A DNA stretch of 37,484 nucleotides from an uncultured Pseudomonadota bacterium (lineage in GTDB: Bacteria; Pseudomonadota; Gammaproteobacteria; Burkholderiales; SG8-39), in assembly GCA_903921325.1 (NCBI GenBank), contig CAIXPL010000021.1, positions 1 to 37,484 on the forward strand, in the 5' to 3' direction. Positions 8,204 to 16,875 of the stretch are shown here, piece after piece. The position numbers and the translations under genes are program-made. Position 1 is the first letter of the stretch. Every line of letters starts with the position of its first letter. Below the pieces are notes generated by a model, which did not search any database, was not told the origin of the DNA, and saw only the letters and a list, made by a program, of their open reading frames with translations.

Positions 8204-8985
8204 TTGAGCACCCCGAGGGCCTGAAAAATGTGTCCGACTTCGCGCACGTAGGCGCTGAATTGAGCGCTCTCGCGTACTGCGAGATCGCGTGGACGCGGTA
8301 GCGCAATATCGAGTACCGCGTGAATCCGCCCGGGGCGTGGGGTCATGACAACCACCCGATCGGACAAAAACACCGCCTCGGCAATGCTATGGGTAACAAA
8401 CAACACGGTCTTGCGCCGCGACTGCCAGATGCGCTGCAGGTCGAGTTGTATCTGCTCGCGAGTGAGCGCATCGAGCGCACCGAAAGGCTCGTCCATGAGC
8501 AGCAATGCCGGGTCATGCACCAATGCGCGGCAGATCGCCACCCGTTGCCGCATGCCCCCGGAGAGTTCCCACGGATGCTTGGCCTCGAATCCGGCCAGCC
8601 CCACCGAGGCAATCAGTGCGCGGGCCTGTTCGCGATGCCCGCGTGGGTCAATACCGCGCATCTCGAACTGCAGCAACACGTTGTCAATGACGGTGCGCCA
8701 ATCCAGCAGCAGATCGCTCTGGAACACCATACCCAATTCAGTGTAGGGCGCCTGGATAGGCCGTCCGCCAATCGCAATGTCGCCGCGCGTGGGCCGGGTG
8801 AGCCCGGCCACCATGGAGAGCAATGTGCTCTTGCCGCAGCCACTGGGCCCAAGGAGGGAAACGAACTCGCCACTATCGATGGATAGTGTGAGCTCATCAA
8901 GGGCAAGGGTGCCCTCCCCGCGCCGCGCCGGATAACGCTTCTCAACCTGGTCGATGCGGATAAAAGGTTCGCTGGTCTGGGTCAT
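8200..8985 (-). CDS. ABC transporter ATP-binding protein (SsuB/TauB type)
   Basis: All ATPase motifs are intact in this 261-residue protein: Walker A GPSGCGKST (46-54), Q-loop Q89 in GMVFQSD, signature LSGGMRQR (141-148), Walker B LLLMDEP (161-167), D-loop ALDALT and switch histidine H199 in VTHSIAEAV. It powers the permease encoded immediately downstream. It is the first gene of the ATPase-permease-binding protein unit; the second RidA gene ends 57 bp upstream on the same strand, so the transcript may begin at the divergent promoter region near 9400-9630. Confidence 0.93.
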   Translation of the reverse strand: MTQTSEPFIRIDQVEKRYPARRGEGTLALDELTLSIDSGEFVSLLGPSGCGKSTLLSMVAGLTRPTRGDIAIGGRPIQAPYTELGMVFQSDLLLDWRTVIDNVLLQFEMRGIDPRGHREQARALIASVGLAGFEAKHPWELSGGMRQRVAICRALVHDPALLLMDEPFGALDALTREQIQLDLQRIWQSRRKTVLFVTHSIAEAVFLSDRVVVMTPRPGRIHAVLDIALPRPRDLAVRESAQFSAYVREVGHIFQALGVLK

Positions 8986-9042
8986 GGATGGCGCACCGGG
9001 CTAGCGCTTGAACGTCATCTGGGGCATGTTTCGCACACCCGC

Positions 9043-9393
9043 CTAGCGATGCGCAATCACATCGATTACGCACTGGCCACCGAACGGGATGCCAGAGGTG
9101 CCAACCACCGTACGCGCAGGGCGCGGTGGCTTGAAGCGTTCTTCATATTGCTCGTTTGCCTCATTGCGCAGGGTCACATCGAGCAGAAAGTAGGTGGCCT
9201 TGACGACATGCGACAAGTCCAGGCCGACACTGGCCAGGCGCCGCTCGACTTCGTTCAACGCCGCATCAAGGGCCTCACGACGACCCGGCACGGGCTGATG
9301 GGTCGAATAGTCAATCGAGGTAGCGCCAGAGACATAGACGATGCCGTCTTTCTCGAAAGCAAGGCTATACGGATGGGCGGTCGATTCGGTCAT
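9043..9393 (-). CDS. RidA family protein, second copy
   Basis: The start at 9393 is chosen because GAGGAAGG precedes it by 4 bp; the longer frame upstream lacks such a site. The 116-residue product opens with FEKDGIVYVSGATSID, the usual first beta strands, and has the conserved arginine in PPRPARTVVGTSG. At the position where RidA usually has glutamate it has aspartate (CVIDVIA), so activity on the standard substrates could be altered. It heads the minus-strand operon with the SsuABC-type transporter and is divergent from the Mo-hydroxylase gene. Sequence similarity to the first RidA copy is low, so these are separate paralogues, not a recent duplication. Confidence 0.87.
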   Translation of the reverse strand: MTESTAHPYSLAFEKDGIVYVSGATSIDYSTHQPVPGRREALDAALNEVERRLASVGLDLSHVVKATYFLLDVTLRNEANEQYEERFKPPRPARTVVGTSGIPFGGQCVIDVIAHR

Positions 9394-9635
9394 GTACCTT
9401 CCTCGGGGGTTTCTGCACCAGTCCGGCGCGCACTTGATGCCCGCGGCGGGTCCATGCGCACGCCCATCCTGCCCGGGCGCGCCTCTTGCCAGAGCAACAC
9501 CAAGGCCTGCGCACTTGCTCACCCGTTCCTTGTCGCATCGAACCAGAGCACTAATATACTATGGTGAGGCAAGCAAGGACCATGCGAGCCGCATGCTGGT
9601 GCACCCATCCCCAATAAGCTGAGCGAGATCCGTTC
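9394..9635. promoter_or_regulatory. Divergent promoter region between ridA-2 and the Mo hydroxylase
   Basis: The 242-bp gap separates divergently transcribed genes. A possible sigma-70 promoter for the plus strand is TTGTCG (9530-9535) and TATACT (9555-9560) with a 19-bp spacer, longer than ideal; it lies in the only A+T-rich patch of the gap. No clear operator palindrome was recognised. No regulator gene is nearby to suggest what controls it. Confidence 0.3.
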
Positions 9636-11984
9636 ATGTCCTATGTCGGTCAATCCGTTGCGCGACGCGAGGATTACAGGCTGCTTACCGGCCAAGGGCA
9701 GTACATCGACGATCTCGAGTTGCCAGGCCTGCTGCATGTGGCCTTCGTGCGAAGCGAAGTTGCGCATGCCCGCATCGTCTCGGTGAATCTGGTCGGCGCG
9801 CGCTCGGCCCCTGGCGTCGTGCTGGCATTGGGCGGAGCCGAACTGGCGACCATGCTGCCGCCGATTCCGGACAATCAGGTGGTGCTGCCAGCCAAGTGGA
9901 AGGCGGCAATACCGCACACGATACTGAACCCGCGTCAGGCCTTGCTCGCCGATGAGAAGGTACGGCATGTCGGCGAAGCGTTTGCGGTGATCGTTGCCAA
10001 CAGCCGCGCCGCGGCCGAGGACGCACTCGAGCACGTCGAGGTGGTCTTCGAGCCACTACCTGCGGTGATCGACCCGGAGGCGGCGCTGGCACCCGGTGCG
10101 ACGTTGCTGCATGAGCAATTTGGCACCAATGCGATTGGTGAATTCACCATGGCAATGGGCGATGCGGCTCGCGCGATTGCCGCTGCGCCGCATCGCATCA
10201 GCCGACGCTTCAAGCACCATCGCTATGCGGCAATGCCCCTTGAGACTCGCGGTGTCGTCGCGCAGTACGACCGGCGCACCGATGCACTGACCATCTGGTG
10301 CTCGACCCAGGTCGTGCATTGGGTACGCCGCGAGGCCTCGGTCACGCTCGGCATGCCGGAAGCGCGCATCCGCTGCATTGCCCTGGATGTAGGCGGGGGC
10401 TTTGGTGTGAAGGGCCATGTCTACCCGGAGGACATGCTGGTGCCCTTCCTGGCGCGCAAGTTGGGGCGTCCGGTCAAGTGGATCGAGGATCGCCGCGAGC
10501 ACTTTACCAGTGCCTGTCATTCGCGCGATCAGATCCACCAGGCCGAAATCGGCTTCGATGATGACGGCCGCATCCTCGGTTTTAGTGACGAACTGGTGAT
10601 GGATTGCGGCGCGTGGAACCCGCTCGGTGTTGCGCCGGTCTACAACACGGCGTGCCATCTGCAGGGACCCTATCGGATCGAGCACATGTCGGTGCTGGCA
10701 CGCATCGCCACCACCAACAAAGTGCCCAATGCGCCCTATCGCGGGGCCGGGCGACCCGAAGCAGTGCAGGTGATGGAGCGACTGATCGATCTCATCGCGG
10801 CACAGCTACAGCTTGAGCCAGCCGAGGTACGCCGCCGCAACATGATTCCGGCAAGCGCGATGCCCTATCGCACCGGCACCCTCTATCGCGATGGGATACC
10901 CATCGTCTATGACAGCGGCGACTATCCGCTGGCACTTGAACAGGCACTCGATGCCATCGGCGGGGTCAGTGCCTTTCGTGAACGCCAGCAGGCCGCGCGC
11001 GCGCAAGGCCGCTGGCTTGGCCTCGGAATAGGTTGCTATACCGAAGGGACCGGGGCCGGTCCATTTGAAGGAGCCACGGTAAGAGTGGACCCTTCGGGGC
11101 GCATATTTCTGGCCGCAGGCTCGTGTCCGCAAGGTCAGGGCATGGAAACGATATTCGCGCAGATCATTGCCGATCAATGGGGCGTCGCGCCGGAGGCCGT
11201 CGTCACCACCTTTGCCGACACGGCTGGCATCCCGATGGGCTTTGGCACCATCGCCAGCCGCTCGACAGTGAATCTGTCGGGGGCCATCCACGGTGCCAGT
11301 GAACGGCTGCGCCGCAAGGTTTTCGAGATCGGGGCGCACCTGCTCGAATGCGCCGCAGGTGATCTGGAACTGGTCGATGGGCATGTCGTGATCAAGGGCG
11401 TGCCTGGACGCAAGCTACCGCTCGCACGCATTGCAGCGGCATCGCGACCGGGATGGGACAGTGGCCGTCCGGCCAACGTCGAGGCCGGACTCGAGGAAAC
11501 CTTTTACTGGGAGCCGGCGACAGTTACCTGGTCCTACGCCGTGCATGCGGTGATCATCGAAGTGGACCCTGGGCTTGGCAGCATCGCAATCCTCGATTAC
11601 GCCATCGCTCATGATTGCGGCACGGTGGTCAACCCGATGCTGGCCGAAGGCCAGATTGTCGGTGGTGCGGTGCAGGGGCTGGGCGGTGCGCTGCTCGAGG
11701 ACCTGGACTACGCCCCTGACGGTCAATTGCGCGGCACCCATCTGGCCGACTACCTTCTGCCCACCGCACTCGATGTACCGAACTTCAAGGTCATTCACCA
11801 CGAGTCGCCCACGCCGCTCAATCCACTCGGAGTAAAGGGCCTGGGCGAAGGCGGCGCCATCGCCCCACCGGTCGCCATTGCCAACGCGCTATGCGACGCG
11901 CTGTCGGCATTTGGCGTCGAGTTCAACAGCACACCGATCCGTCCGCAGCAAATTGTGCAATCGGTCGCCGCCGCGCGACATTAG
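9636..11984 (+). CDS. Xanthine dehydrogenase-family molybdenum hydroxylase, large subunit (CoxL-like, form II)
   Basis: The 782-residue protein has the N-terminal a/b hammerhead domain (about 15-130) and the Mo-binding domains, with GGGFGVKGHVYPE (253-265) and the catalytic glutamate E738 in KGLGEGGAIAPP. The active-site loop is APYRGAGRPE (366-375) rather than the VAYRCSFR of true CO dehydrogenase, so it is not a CO oxidiser. Relatives hydroxylate N-heteroaromatic rings (nicotinate, quinoline, isoquinoline, purines) or aldehydes, using water as oxygen donor. The enzyme normally needs a 2Fe-2S small subunit and an FAD medium subunit; neither is in the window. The next gene, a cupin, starts 12 bp downstream, so the two are co-transcribed. 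Hydroxylation of a heteroaromatic acid is the favoured guess. Confidence 0.9.
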   Translation: MSYVGQSVARREDYRLLTGQGQYIDDLELPGLLHVAFVRSEVAHARIVSVNLVGARSAPGVVLALGGAELATMLPPIPDNQVVLPAKWKAAIPHTILNPRQALLADEKVRHVGEAFAVIVANSRAAAEDALEHVEVVFEPLPAVIDPEAALAPGATLLHEQFGTNAIGEFTMAMGDAARAIAAAPHRISRRFKHHRYAAMPLETRGVVAQYDRRTDALTIWCSTQVVHWVRREASVTLGMPEARIRCIALDVGGGFGVKGHVYPEDMLVPFLARKLGRPVKWIEDRREHFTSACHSRDQIHQAEIGFDDDGRILGFSDELVMDCGAWNPLGVAPVYNTACHLQGPYRIEHMSVLARIATTNKVPNAPYRGAGRPEAVQVMERLIDLIAAQLQLEPAEVRRRNMIPASAMPYRTGTLYRDGIPIVYDSGDYPLALEQALDAIGGVSAFRERQQAARAQGRWLGLGIGCYTEGTGAGPFEGATVRVDPSGRIFLAAGSCPQGQGMETIFAQIIADQWGVAPEAVVTTFADTAGIPMGFGTIASRSTVNLSGAIHGASERLRRKVFEIGAHLLECAAGDLELVDGHVVIKGVPGRKLPLARIAAASRPGWDSGRPANVEAGLEETFYWEPATVTWSYAVHAVIIEVDPGLGSIAILDYAIAHDCGTVVNPMLAEGQIVGGAVQGLGGALLEDLDYAPDGQLRGTHLADYLLPTALDVPNFKVIHHESPTPLNPLGVKGLGEGGAIAPPVAIANALCDALSAFGVEFNSTPIRPQQIVQSVAAARH

Positions 11985-11996
11985 GGAGGACACACC

Positions 11997-12662
11997 ATGG
12001 CCAGCAAGACAACCAACAAAAGGGCAGCGGCGGGTGCGGCAAGCACCGCGTCGCACACGTCAGCGGCCGCCACAGGCAAGACCCCGAAAGCGAAGAAGGC
12101 CGACTTCAAACGCGTGCATGCACTGGATCCAGCCGTGACTGGCATGACGCTCGAACAGATCGCGCGGCGCTATGTCGCCCGCTTTGGCGAGCGCAAGCCT
12201 GACTGGAGCGCGTTTGCCGATGCCAAGATCGAAGGCTGGCGTCGGGCACAGCACCGATTCATTGGTAACACCAGTGGCAAGCCCGGTGAGGACTACATCC
12301 CCGCCGCCGGATTCACCCTGAGTGTGATGTACGTACCACCGGGCCAGGGCAATGCCTCGCACACCCACGAGATCGAGGAAGTGTTCTTTGTGCTGCAAGG
12401 GCATCTGACCGTGTTCTTCGAGGAAGAAAATGGCCGGCGTATCGATCTCGTGCTCGGCCCGTGGGATTGCGTGTCCTGTCCGGCCGGCGTCATTCACGGC
12501 TATCACAACAATACCGTGGAGCCGGTCTATACCCAGGTGATGGTGGGCAAGGCGCGCCCGGACTTCATGGGCTATGCCGACACCACCCTTAACAAGAAGC
12601 GCGCGTCACATCTGAATCCCAGTCTGGCTGCTGCAGAGCTGGCTGAACGCGAAGTGCGCTGA
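11997..12662 (+). CDS. Cupin-domain protein
   Basis: This 221-residue protein has an Ala/Lys-rich, probably disordered first 35 residues, a helical segment (about 45-95), and one cupin barrel (about 100-190). Cupin motif 1 is GQGNASHTHEIEEVFFVLQG with H122, H124 and E128; motif 2 is GPWDCVSCPAGVIHGYHN with H167. The 3-His-1-Glu set would bind iron or manganese. Cupins in such contexts include ring-cleavage dioxygenases, isomerases and small-molecule sensors. Its position directly behind the Mo hydroxylase, with GGAGG just before the start, suggests it acts on the hydroxylated product, for example in ring cleavage. No helix-turn-helix domain is seen, so it is not a typical cupin regulator. Confidence 0.85.
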   Translation: MASKTTNKRAAAGAASTASHTSAAATGKTPKAKKADFKRVHALDPAVTGMTLEQIARRYVARFGERKPDWSAFADAKIEGWRRAQHRFIGNTSGKPGEDYIPAAGFTLSVMYVPPGQGNASHTHEIEEVFFVLQGHLTVFFEEENGRRIDLVLGPWDCVSCPAGVIHGYHNNTVEPVYTQVMVGKARPDFMGYADTTLNKKRASHLNPSLAAAELAEREVR

Positions 12663-12690
12663 AACGCGAAGCCCCCCGGAGCTAACTCGC

Positions 12691-13764
12691 ATGTGCCCCG
12701 ACCAACCAGCTGGTCTGCGCGGTTCAAAAGGACCGCTCGACTCCAAACTCAGGTGCGGGCGCATCCGACCAGGCGCCGCACGGCACCGTGCATCGGCAAT
12801 CGCACTTGCGCTCGTGACAAGTATCGGACTGCTCATGGCGGCCGACGCGCGCGCGCAGGCCTGGCCCACCAAACCGGTGCGGCTGATCGTGCCGTTTGCC
12901 GGTGGTGGCGGCACGCCTGACTCGGTCGCGCGCATCATGGGGCAGGCACTCAGCACGCAGACCGGCCAGGGGTTCGTGGTCGATAACCGGCCTGGGGCCA
13001 ATGGACTGATCGGTGCCGAACTCCTGGCCAAGGCACCGCCGGATGGTCACACACTGATGATCGTGTCGACCTCCTACGCAATCAACCCAAGCATGTACCG
13101 CAAGCTGCCCTATGACCCGCTCACCGACATCGCTCCGGTGACCAATCTGTGCGCCGTGGAAGGGCTATTTCTGACCGTGAATCCCGGCGTGCCGGCAAAG
13201 ACCCTGCAGGAGTTCATTGCCTGGACCAAACAGCCTGATGCCAAAGTGTCGTACGGCACCCCTGGCATTGGCAACAGCCTGCATCTGGCCACCGAGTTGT
13301 TCAGCAACCGCGCAGGAACAACCATGGTGCACGTGCCCTACAAAGGGTCCGGTCCGGCAATGGCCGCGGTGATGGGTGGCGAGATCCAGGCGATGTTCAT
13401 CACCCCGCCGCAAGCCATCCAAGGGGTAAAGGCCGGCCAGATCCGCGCGCTCGCCTACACCGGCAAGACCCGGGCTTCGTTTTTGCCCGAAGTCCCGACG
13501 ATGGCCGAAGCGGGGCTCGAAGGCATGGTGCTCGATGGCGGCTGGTTCGCCCTCTTTGCCCCGGGCGGAACGCCCCCGGCATTGATCGAACGGCTGCACC
13601 TTGAGGCACGCAAGGCTCTCGAGAGTGCCATGGTGCGCGAGCGCTTCGACGCAATGGGCCTGAGCGCGGTGGGCAATAGTCCGGCGGAATTCCGCGCCTT
13701 TGTGCAAGCCCAGATGCGCAGCTATGCCGAGATGGTCAAACTGGCCAAGATCCAGCCTGAGTGA
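12691..13764 (+). CDS. Bug/TctC-family periplasmic binding protein A
   Basis: The 357-residue product has the family's start of the mature protein, WPTKPVRLIVPFAGGGGTPD, and the ligand-loop sequences VDNRPGANGLIGAE and HVPYKGSGPAM. These proteins bind carboxylates through water-bridged contacts in the first and second loops. The N-terminus before the hydrophobic core (SAIALALVTSIGLLMAADARA) is unusually long, about 35 basic residues; no better in-frame start was found, so part may be mis-assigned. It follows the cupin by 28 bp and probably shares its transcript. No TctA or TctB is adjacent; those encoded at 21538-23521 might be shared, or the protein may serve in sensing. Confidence 0.9.
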   Translation: MCPDQPAGLRGSKGPLDSKLRCGRIRPGAARHRASAIALALVTSIGLLMAADARAQAWPTKPVRLIVPFAGGGGTPDSVARIMGQALSTQTGQGFVVDNRPGANGLIGAELLAKAPPDGHTLMIVSTSYAINPSMYRKLPYDPLTDIAPVTNLCAVEGLFLTVNPGVPAKTLQEFIAWTKQPDAKVSYGTPGIGNSLHLATELFSNRAGTTMVHVPYKGSGPAMAAVMGGEIQAMFITPPQAIQGVKAGQIRALAYTGKTRASFLPEVPTMAEAGLEGMVLDGGWFALFAPGGTPPALIERLHLEARKALESAMVRERFDAMGLSAVGNSPAEFRAFVQAQMRSYAEMVKLAKIQPE

Positions 13765-13795
13765 GCCGGTCTTGATCCCGCACGGTACCGCCGGA

Positions 13796-13825
13796 TCGGG
13801 CGCCGACATGCCAAGTGGCGCCCGA
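13796..13825. terminator. Hairpin between convergent Bug genes
   Basis: A perfect 9-bp inverted repeat, TCGGGCGCC (13796-13804) and GGCGCCCGA (13817-13825), has a 12-base loop. It lies between the 3' ends of two convergent genes (stops at 13764 and 13852). There is no run of T on either side, so if it terminates transcription it is not a classical intrinsic terminator; a bidirectional barrier or mRNA 3'-end stabiliser is plausible. Confidence 0.5.
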
Positions 13826-13851
13826 CCTTGCCAGTTAAACGCTCCTTGAGC

Positions 13852-14823
13852 TTACTCCGCACTCAGACGGGCTGCCTTGACCGCCTTTTCGAAGGTGATG
13901 AGGCTTGCCCTTAGACTTTGGGTGTAGACCTCGGGCGTACTCCCCACCGCCACCGCACCCAGCGCACTCAGCCGCTGCAGGACATCATCGGCGAGCACCG
14001 CACGGTGCACCTGTGCGGCGAGCCGTCCGATGATGGCACTTGTCGTGCCAGCGGGCGCAAGCAATCCGATTTCGCCTGCAAAATCAATCCCGGGTATGGT
14101 TTCAGCGACAGCCGGTACATCGGGCAATCGGGCCGTGCGCCGGGCGGGGGTGCCAGCGAGCAAGCGTGCCTGATGAGAACGCACAAATGGCTCGGCCGCG
14201 GCGAGCGTCGAGACAAGCACCGCCACCTCGCCTGCCATGAAGGCCGGTACAGCCTGCCCGGTACCCTTGTAGGGCACATGGACCAAGTCAATGCCCGCAG
14301 TTGCCTTGATCGACTCCATGGCAATGTGATGCAAGCTGCCGATGCCGGCCGAGGCATAGCTCAGCTGTCCCGGGTGAGCACGTGCCTGATCAATGAGCGC
14401 GCTCAGAGTCATGATCGGTGAATCGGCGCGAACCAGGATGAACATCGGTGTGGTGGCGATGATGCTCACCGGTGCGAAGTCGCGCAGCGGGTCATAAGGC
14501 AGGTTGCGAAAGATAAAGGGGTTGATTGCCAGTTGCGGCACATCGGGTACCAGCAACGTATAACCGTCCGGATTGGCATGCGCCACCGCTTCGCTCGCCG
14601 CAATCCCGCCCGCACCGGGCCGATTCTCGACGATGAACGGCGCGCCCATCGCATCGGATAGTTTCTGCCCTATCAGACGCGCGATCACATCAGGAGCGCC
14701 CCCGGCGGCATAGGGCACGATCAGGCGCACCGCGTGGGTCGGGTACTCCTGGCTGTAGCCGGGATTCGCCAATAGAAGGCCCAAGGCAAGCTGCAGGCTG
14801 AACAACGCAGTGAAGCGCATCAT
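13852..14823 (-). CDS. Bug/TctC-family periplasmic binding protein B
   Basis: The 323-residue product starts at 14823, where the ATG overlaps the stop of the alpha/beta hydrolase gene (ATGA), so the two are coupled. The signal peptide is MMRFTALFSLQLALGLLLA; the mature part starts YPTHAVRLIVPYAAGGAPDV and contains VENRPGAGGIAASE and HVPYKGTGQAV, the Bug family ligand loops. The pairing with a hydrolase suggests its ligand is the substrate or product of that enzyme. A much longer frame upstream exists but lies inside the hydrolase gene and was not used. Confidence 0.92.
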   Translation of the reverse strand: MMRFTALFSLQLALGLLLANPGYSQEYPTHAVRLIVPYAAGGAPDVIARLIGQKLSDAMGAPFIVENRPGAGGIAASEAVAHANPDGYTLLVPDVPQLAINPFIFRNLPYDPLRDFAPVSIIATTPMFILVRADSPIMTLSALIDQARAHPGQLSYASAGIGSLHHIAMESIKATAGIDLVHVPYKGTGQAVPAFMAGEVAVLVSTLAAAEPFVRSHQARLLAGTPARRTARLPDVPAVAETIPGIDFAGEIGLLAPAGTTSAIIGRLAAQVHRAVLADDVLQRLSALGAVAVGSTPEVYTQSLRASLITFEKAVKAARLSAE

Positions 14824-15683
14824 CGGTTGGCAAGTTCGTTGGTGAAATCGAGCATGGTCTGCAGCGTGTTGGCCGCGGTTTGATCGGGTGGGAACACATC
14901 CCACAGGCGTGCATGGGGCATGAGTTCGCGGATGGTCCAGGCCCCCGACCGCGTGTGCGCCCAATCCGACCCGGACATGATGAGAGCAGGGGTCTGGATC
15001 TGCGTCAGTTGTGCGCCGCTGAGCCCCGAGGGCATGGTGTCGGCAAACAACTGCTGGCAGCTCTGCGCGACGATCTCAAGATAGGGTTCGACGGCATGGT
15101 TCGCGAAATGCTCTGCAAAGGATGGATCGATCACTGTTGGTGAACCCCAGGGGCCGATCTCCGGGTCGAGAAAGAAATTGTCGCCACGTGGGGCCCGATC
15201 GACCACCGCGGCAAGGCCGTGCTCGCGCACGAACCGCACATGGCGATCAAACCATTGGTGCATCGTGCTCATCCAGCGATAGCCAGCCACTGGCCAGTGC
15301 AACAGCAAACCGCGGCAGCGCTCCGGGTAGCGGTCGGCCAGCACCATCGCAAGCGAGGCACCCATGCAGGCGCCCAGCACAAAGGCCTGCTGCGCGCCGG
15401 CCACATCAAGCATGCCCACCGCCTCCTCGACATAGAGCGACCAACTCAGTGGCTCGATGCGTCCGCCCGAGAGGCCCGATTCACGACGATCGTAGGCGAT
15501 GATCGTGAAATGACGTGCCAGAGTGCGCAGCGCGTCCATCTCCTGGAACACCCCTTTGCCGCCTTCGGCAGTCCAGCGCGACAGCACAGAGCGAAACCCG
15601 CCCGGGGCGAACAGCAACAGCGGCGGGCCATCGCCGGCGATCTGGTAGTGGATGTTGATGCCGTTGATGCGGGCAAAAGGCAT
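14820..15683 (-). CDS. Alpha/beta hydrolase with cysteine nucleophile
   Basis: The 287-residue protein has the alpha/beta-hydrolase fold (LLLFAPGGF, YDRRESGLSGG). The nucleophile elbow is LGACMGASLA, with C106 where most relatives have serine, as in dienelactone hydrolase. The acid residue probably lies in SGSDWAHTRSG. The usual histidine near the C-terminus (G-x-G-H) is missing: the segment reads DVFPPDQTAANT. Either another histidine (for example in ELMPHARLW) takes over, or the protein is not a standard ester hydrolase. No signal peptide is seen, so it is cytoplasmic. It is the first gene of a two-gene unit with the Bug protein B gene. Hydrolysis of an enol-lactone or C-C bond in an aromatic pathway is possible. 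Confidence 0.85.
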   Translation of the reverse strand: MPFARINGINIHYQIAGDGPPLLLFAPGGFRSVLSRWTAEGGKGVFQEMDALRTLARHFTIIAYDRRESGLSGGRIEPLSWSLYVEEAVGMLDVAGAQQAFVLGACMGASLAMVLADRYPERCRGLLLHWPVAGYRWMSTMHQWFDRHVRFVREHGLAAVVDRAPRGDNFFLDPEIGPWGSPTVIDPSFAEHFANHAVEPYLEIVAQSCQQLFADTMPSGLSGAQLTQIQTPALIMSGSDWAHTRSGAWTIRELMPHARLWDVFPPDQTAANTLQTMLDFTNELANR

Positions 15684-15827
15684 GACCGAATTCCTGGGAC
15701 GGGTGAGACATTAAGCCTTTGACCGATTTTGGCTGAGGACGCGTCCTAAATGGGGGCGCGCTTTCAACATTATCTTCAGGACGACGATAAGCCACAGGAA
15801 ACCCCGCAACCATTTTGTTTTCATGTG

Positions 15828-16721
15828 TCAGGTACCACGTCCCCATAGACCGCAGTAGCGGCGCGCGATGAACGGCAGGCCGCTCGTGTACCCGGGCCAG
15901 TTTTCGTATTTCGGCAGCTTGAATTCCTTTTCCACCGGCTCCCAGCACTTGCCGGCCTGCGCGAGCGGTTTGATGGCAGCCGACGCTTCTTGCAGCAACT
16001 GCAATTGGTCCTGCGCGTCCTGTTTGCTGCCGAGGCGGTCGTTCGGCCCCGGATGGCCCGGAATCAGTCGTTCCCAATCCAGTGCAAGCACTTTCTTGAT
16101 GAAGTCTTCAGCTTCCAGCGGATAAAAATCGATCAAGCCCCGCCCCGGCACCTGACCGACCGGCAGGATGTCGACGGCAAAGACGATTTTCTCCTTCGGC
16201 AGCAGCATCACCAGTGACGAATCCGAATGACTGAGACCGAAGTACTTGAGTTCCACACTGGTTCCACCGAGCTTGACCGTGCGGCCCTCGTCGCTCACCG
16301 ATTCATCCGGCAGTACGGTGTGGGGATCATTCAATACCGACAGGCGCTCCTTGACGCGACGATGGGCGATCACGGTCGCACCTGCATCCTTGAATGCCTT
16401 GCCGCCCGCGATATGGTCGTAATGATGGTGGCTGTAGATCAGGTACTTGATCGGCTTGTCGGTGATCTGGCGGATCGCGCTGACGTAGTCCTGGCCCCCG
16501 TTGGGCTTGCCATAGGCGACCGGGTCAGTGGCGATAACGCCCTCGCTTGTGACGATAAACATTGCCTGGTGGCCGCCATTGCGGAAGATGTAAACATTGT
16601 CAGTGCCTTCGACCTTCGTTGCGGCGAACTCGGGCCGTGCGGGTGCCTGTGCCTGCGCTGCGTTTGCAAACATCGCTGCGCACAGTAGTACGCTGGCCCA
16701 TCCGATACTTGTTCGTAACAT
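15828..16721 (-). CDS. Secreted metallo-beta-lactamase-fold hydrolase
   Basis: The 297-residue protein has a signal peptide (WASVLLCAAMFANAAQA) and the MBL metal motif SHHHYDH (H98, H100, D102, H103), with further ligands H165 (GLSHSD), D184 and H223 (PGHPGP). This is a complete two-zinc set, so an active periplasmic hydrolase is expected. Relatives include lactonases, aryl-sulfatase-like and quinoprotein-associated hydrolases; it lacks the sequence features of a true antibiotic-hydrolysing class B lactamase that I would recognise. It stands alone: 144 bp follow from its stop to the hydrolase gene downstream direction and 154 bp lie upstream. A role in processing a substrate before uptake is inferred from location. 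Confidence 0.88.
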   Translation of the reverse strand: MLRTSIGWASVLLCAAMFANAAQAQAPARPEFAATKVEGTDNVYIFRNGGHQAMFIVTSEGVIATDPVAYGKPNGGQDYVSAIRQITDKPIKYLIYSHHHYDHIAGGKAFKDAGATVIAHRRVKERLSVLNDPHTVLPDESVSDEGRTVKLGGTSVELKYFGLSHSDSSLVMLLPKEKIVFAVDILPVGQVPGRGLIDFYPLEAEDFIKKVLALDWERLIPGHPGPNDRLGSKQDAQDQLQLLQEASAAIKPLAQAGKCWEPVEKEFKLPKYENWPGYTSGLPFIARRYCGLWGRGT

Positions 16722-16875
16722 GGCGATTCCTCGTCGTTAATGTTCGGGGCAGATGCGTGGCTGTGCGGGTGGTCAAGAACAAAGTCTAGCAATTTGCCGG
16801 ATCAGGTGCCGAGCGGGTCCCGCGTGTGCGCCAGGCGCAAACCGCCCACGCGATATCGCCTACCACCCACGCGCC

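Noticed and set aside
9636-11984. Carbon monoxide dehydrogenase large subunit.
   Set aside because: The CO-specific VAYRCSFR loop is replaced by APYRGAGRPE and no coxM or coxS is adjacent.
14824-14964. Longer N-terminus for Bug B.
   Set aside because: The extra 47 codons lie within the alpha/beta hydrolase gene and precede a normal signal peptide with a coupled ATGA start.
15828-16721. Class B beta-lactamase (antibiotic resistance).
   Set aside because: The zinc motif is shared by the whole fold; surrounding residues and the genetic context fit a general periplasmic hydrolase rather than a resistance enzyme.
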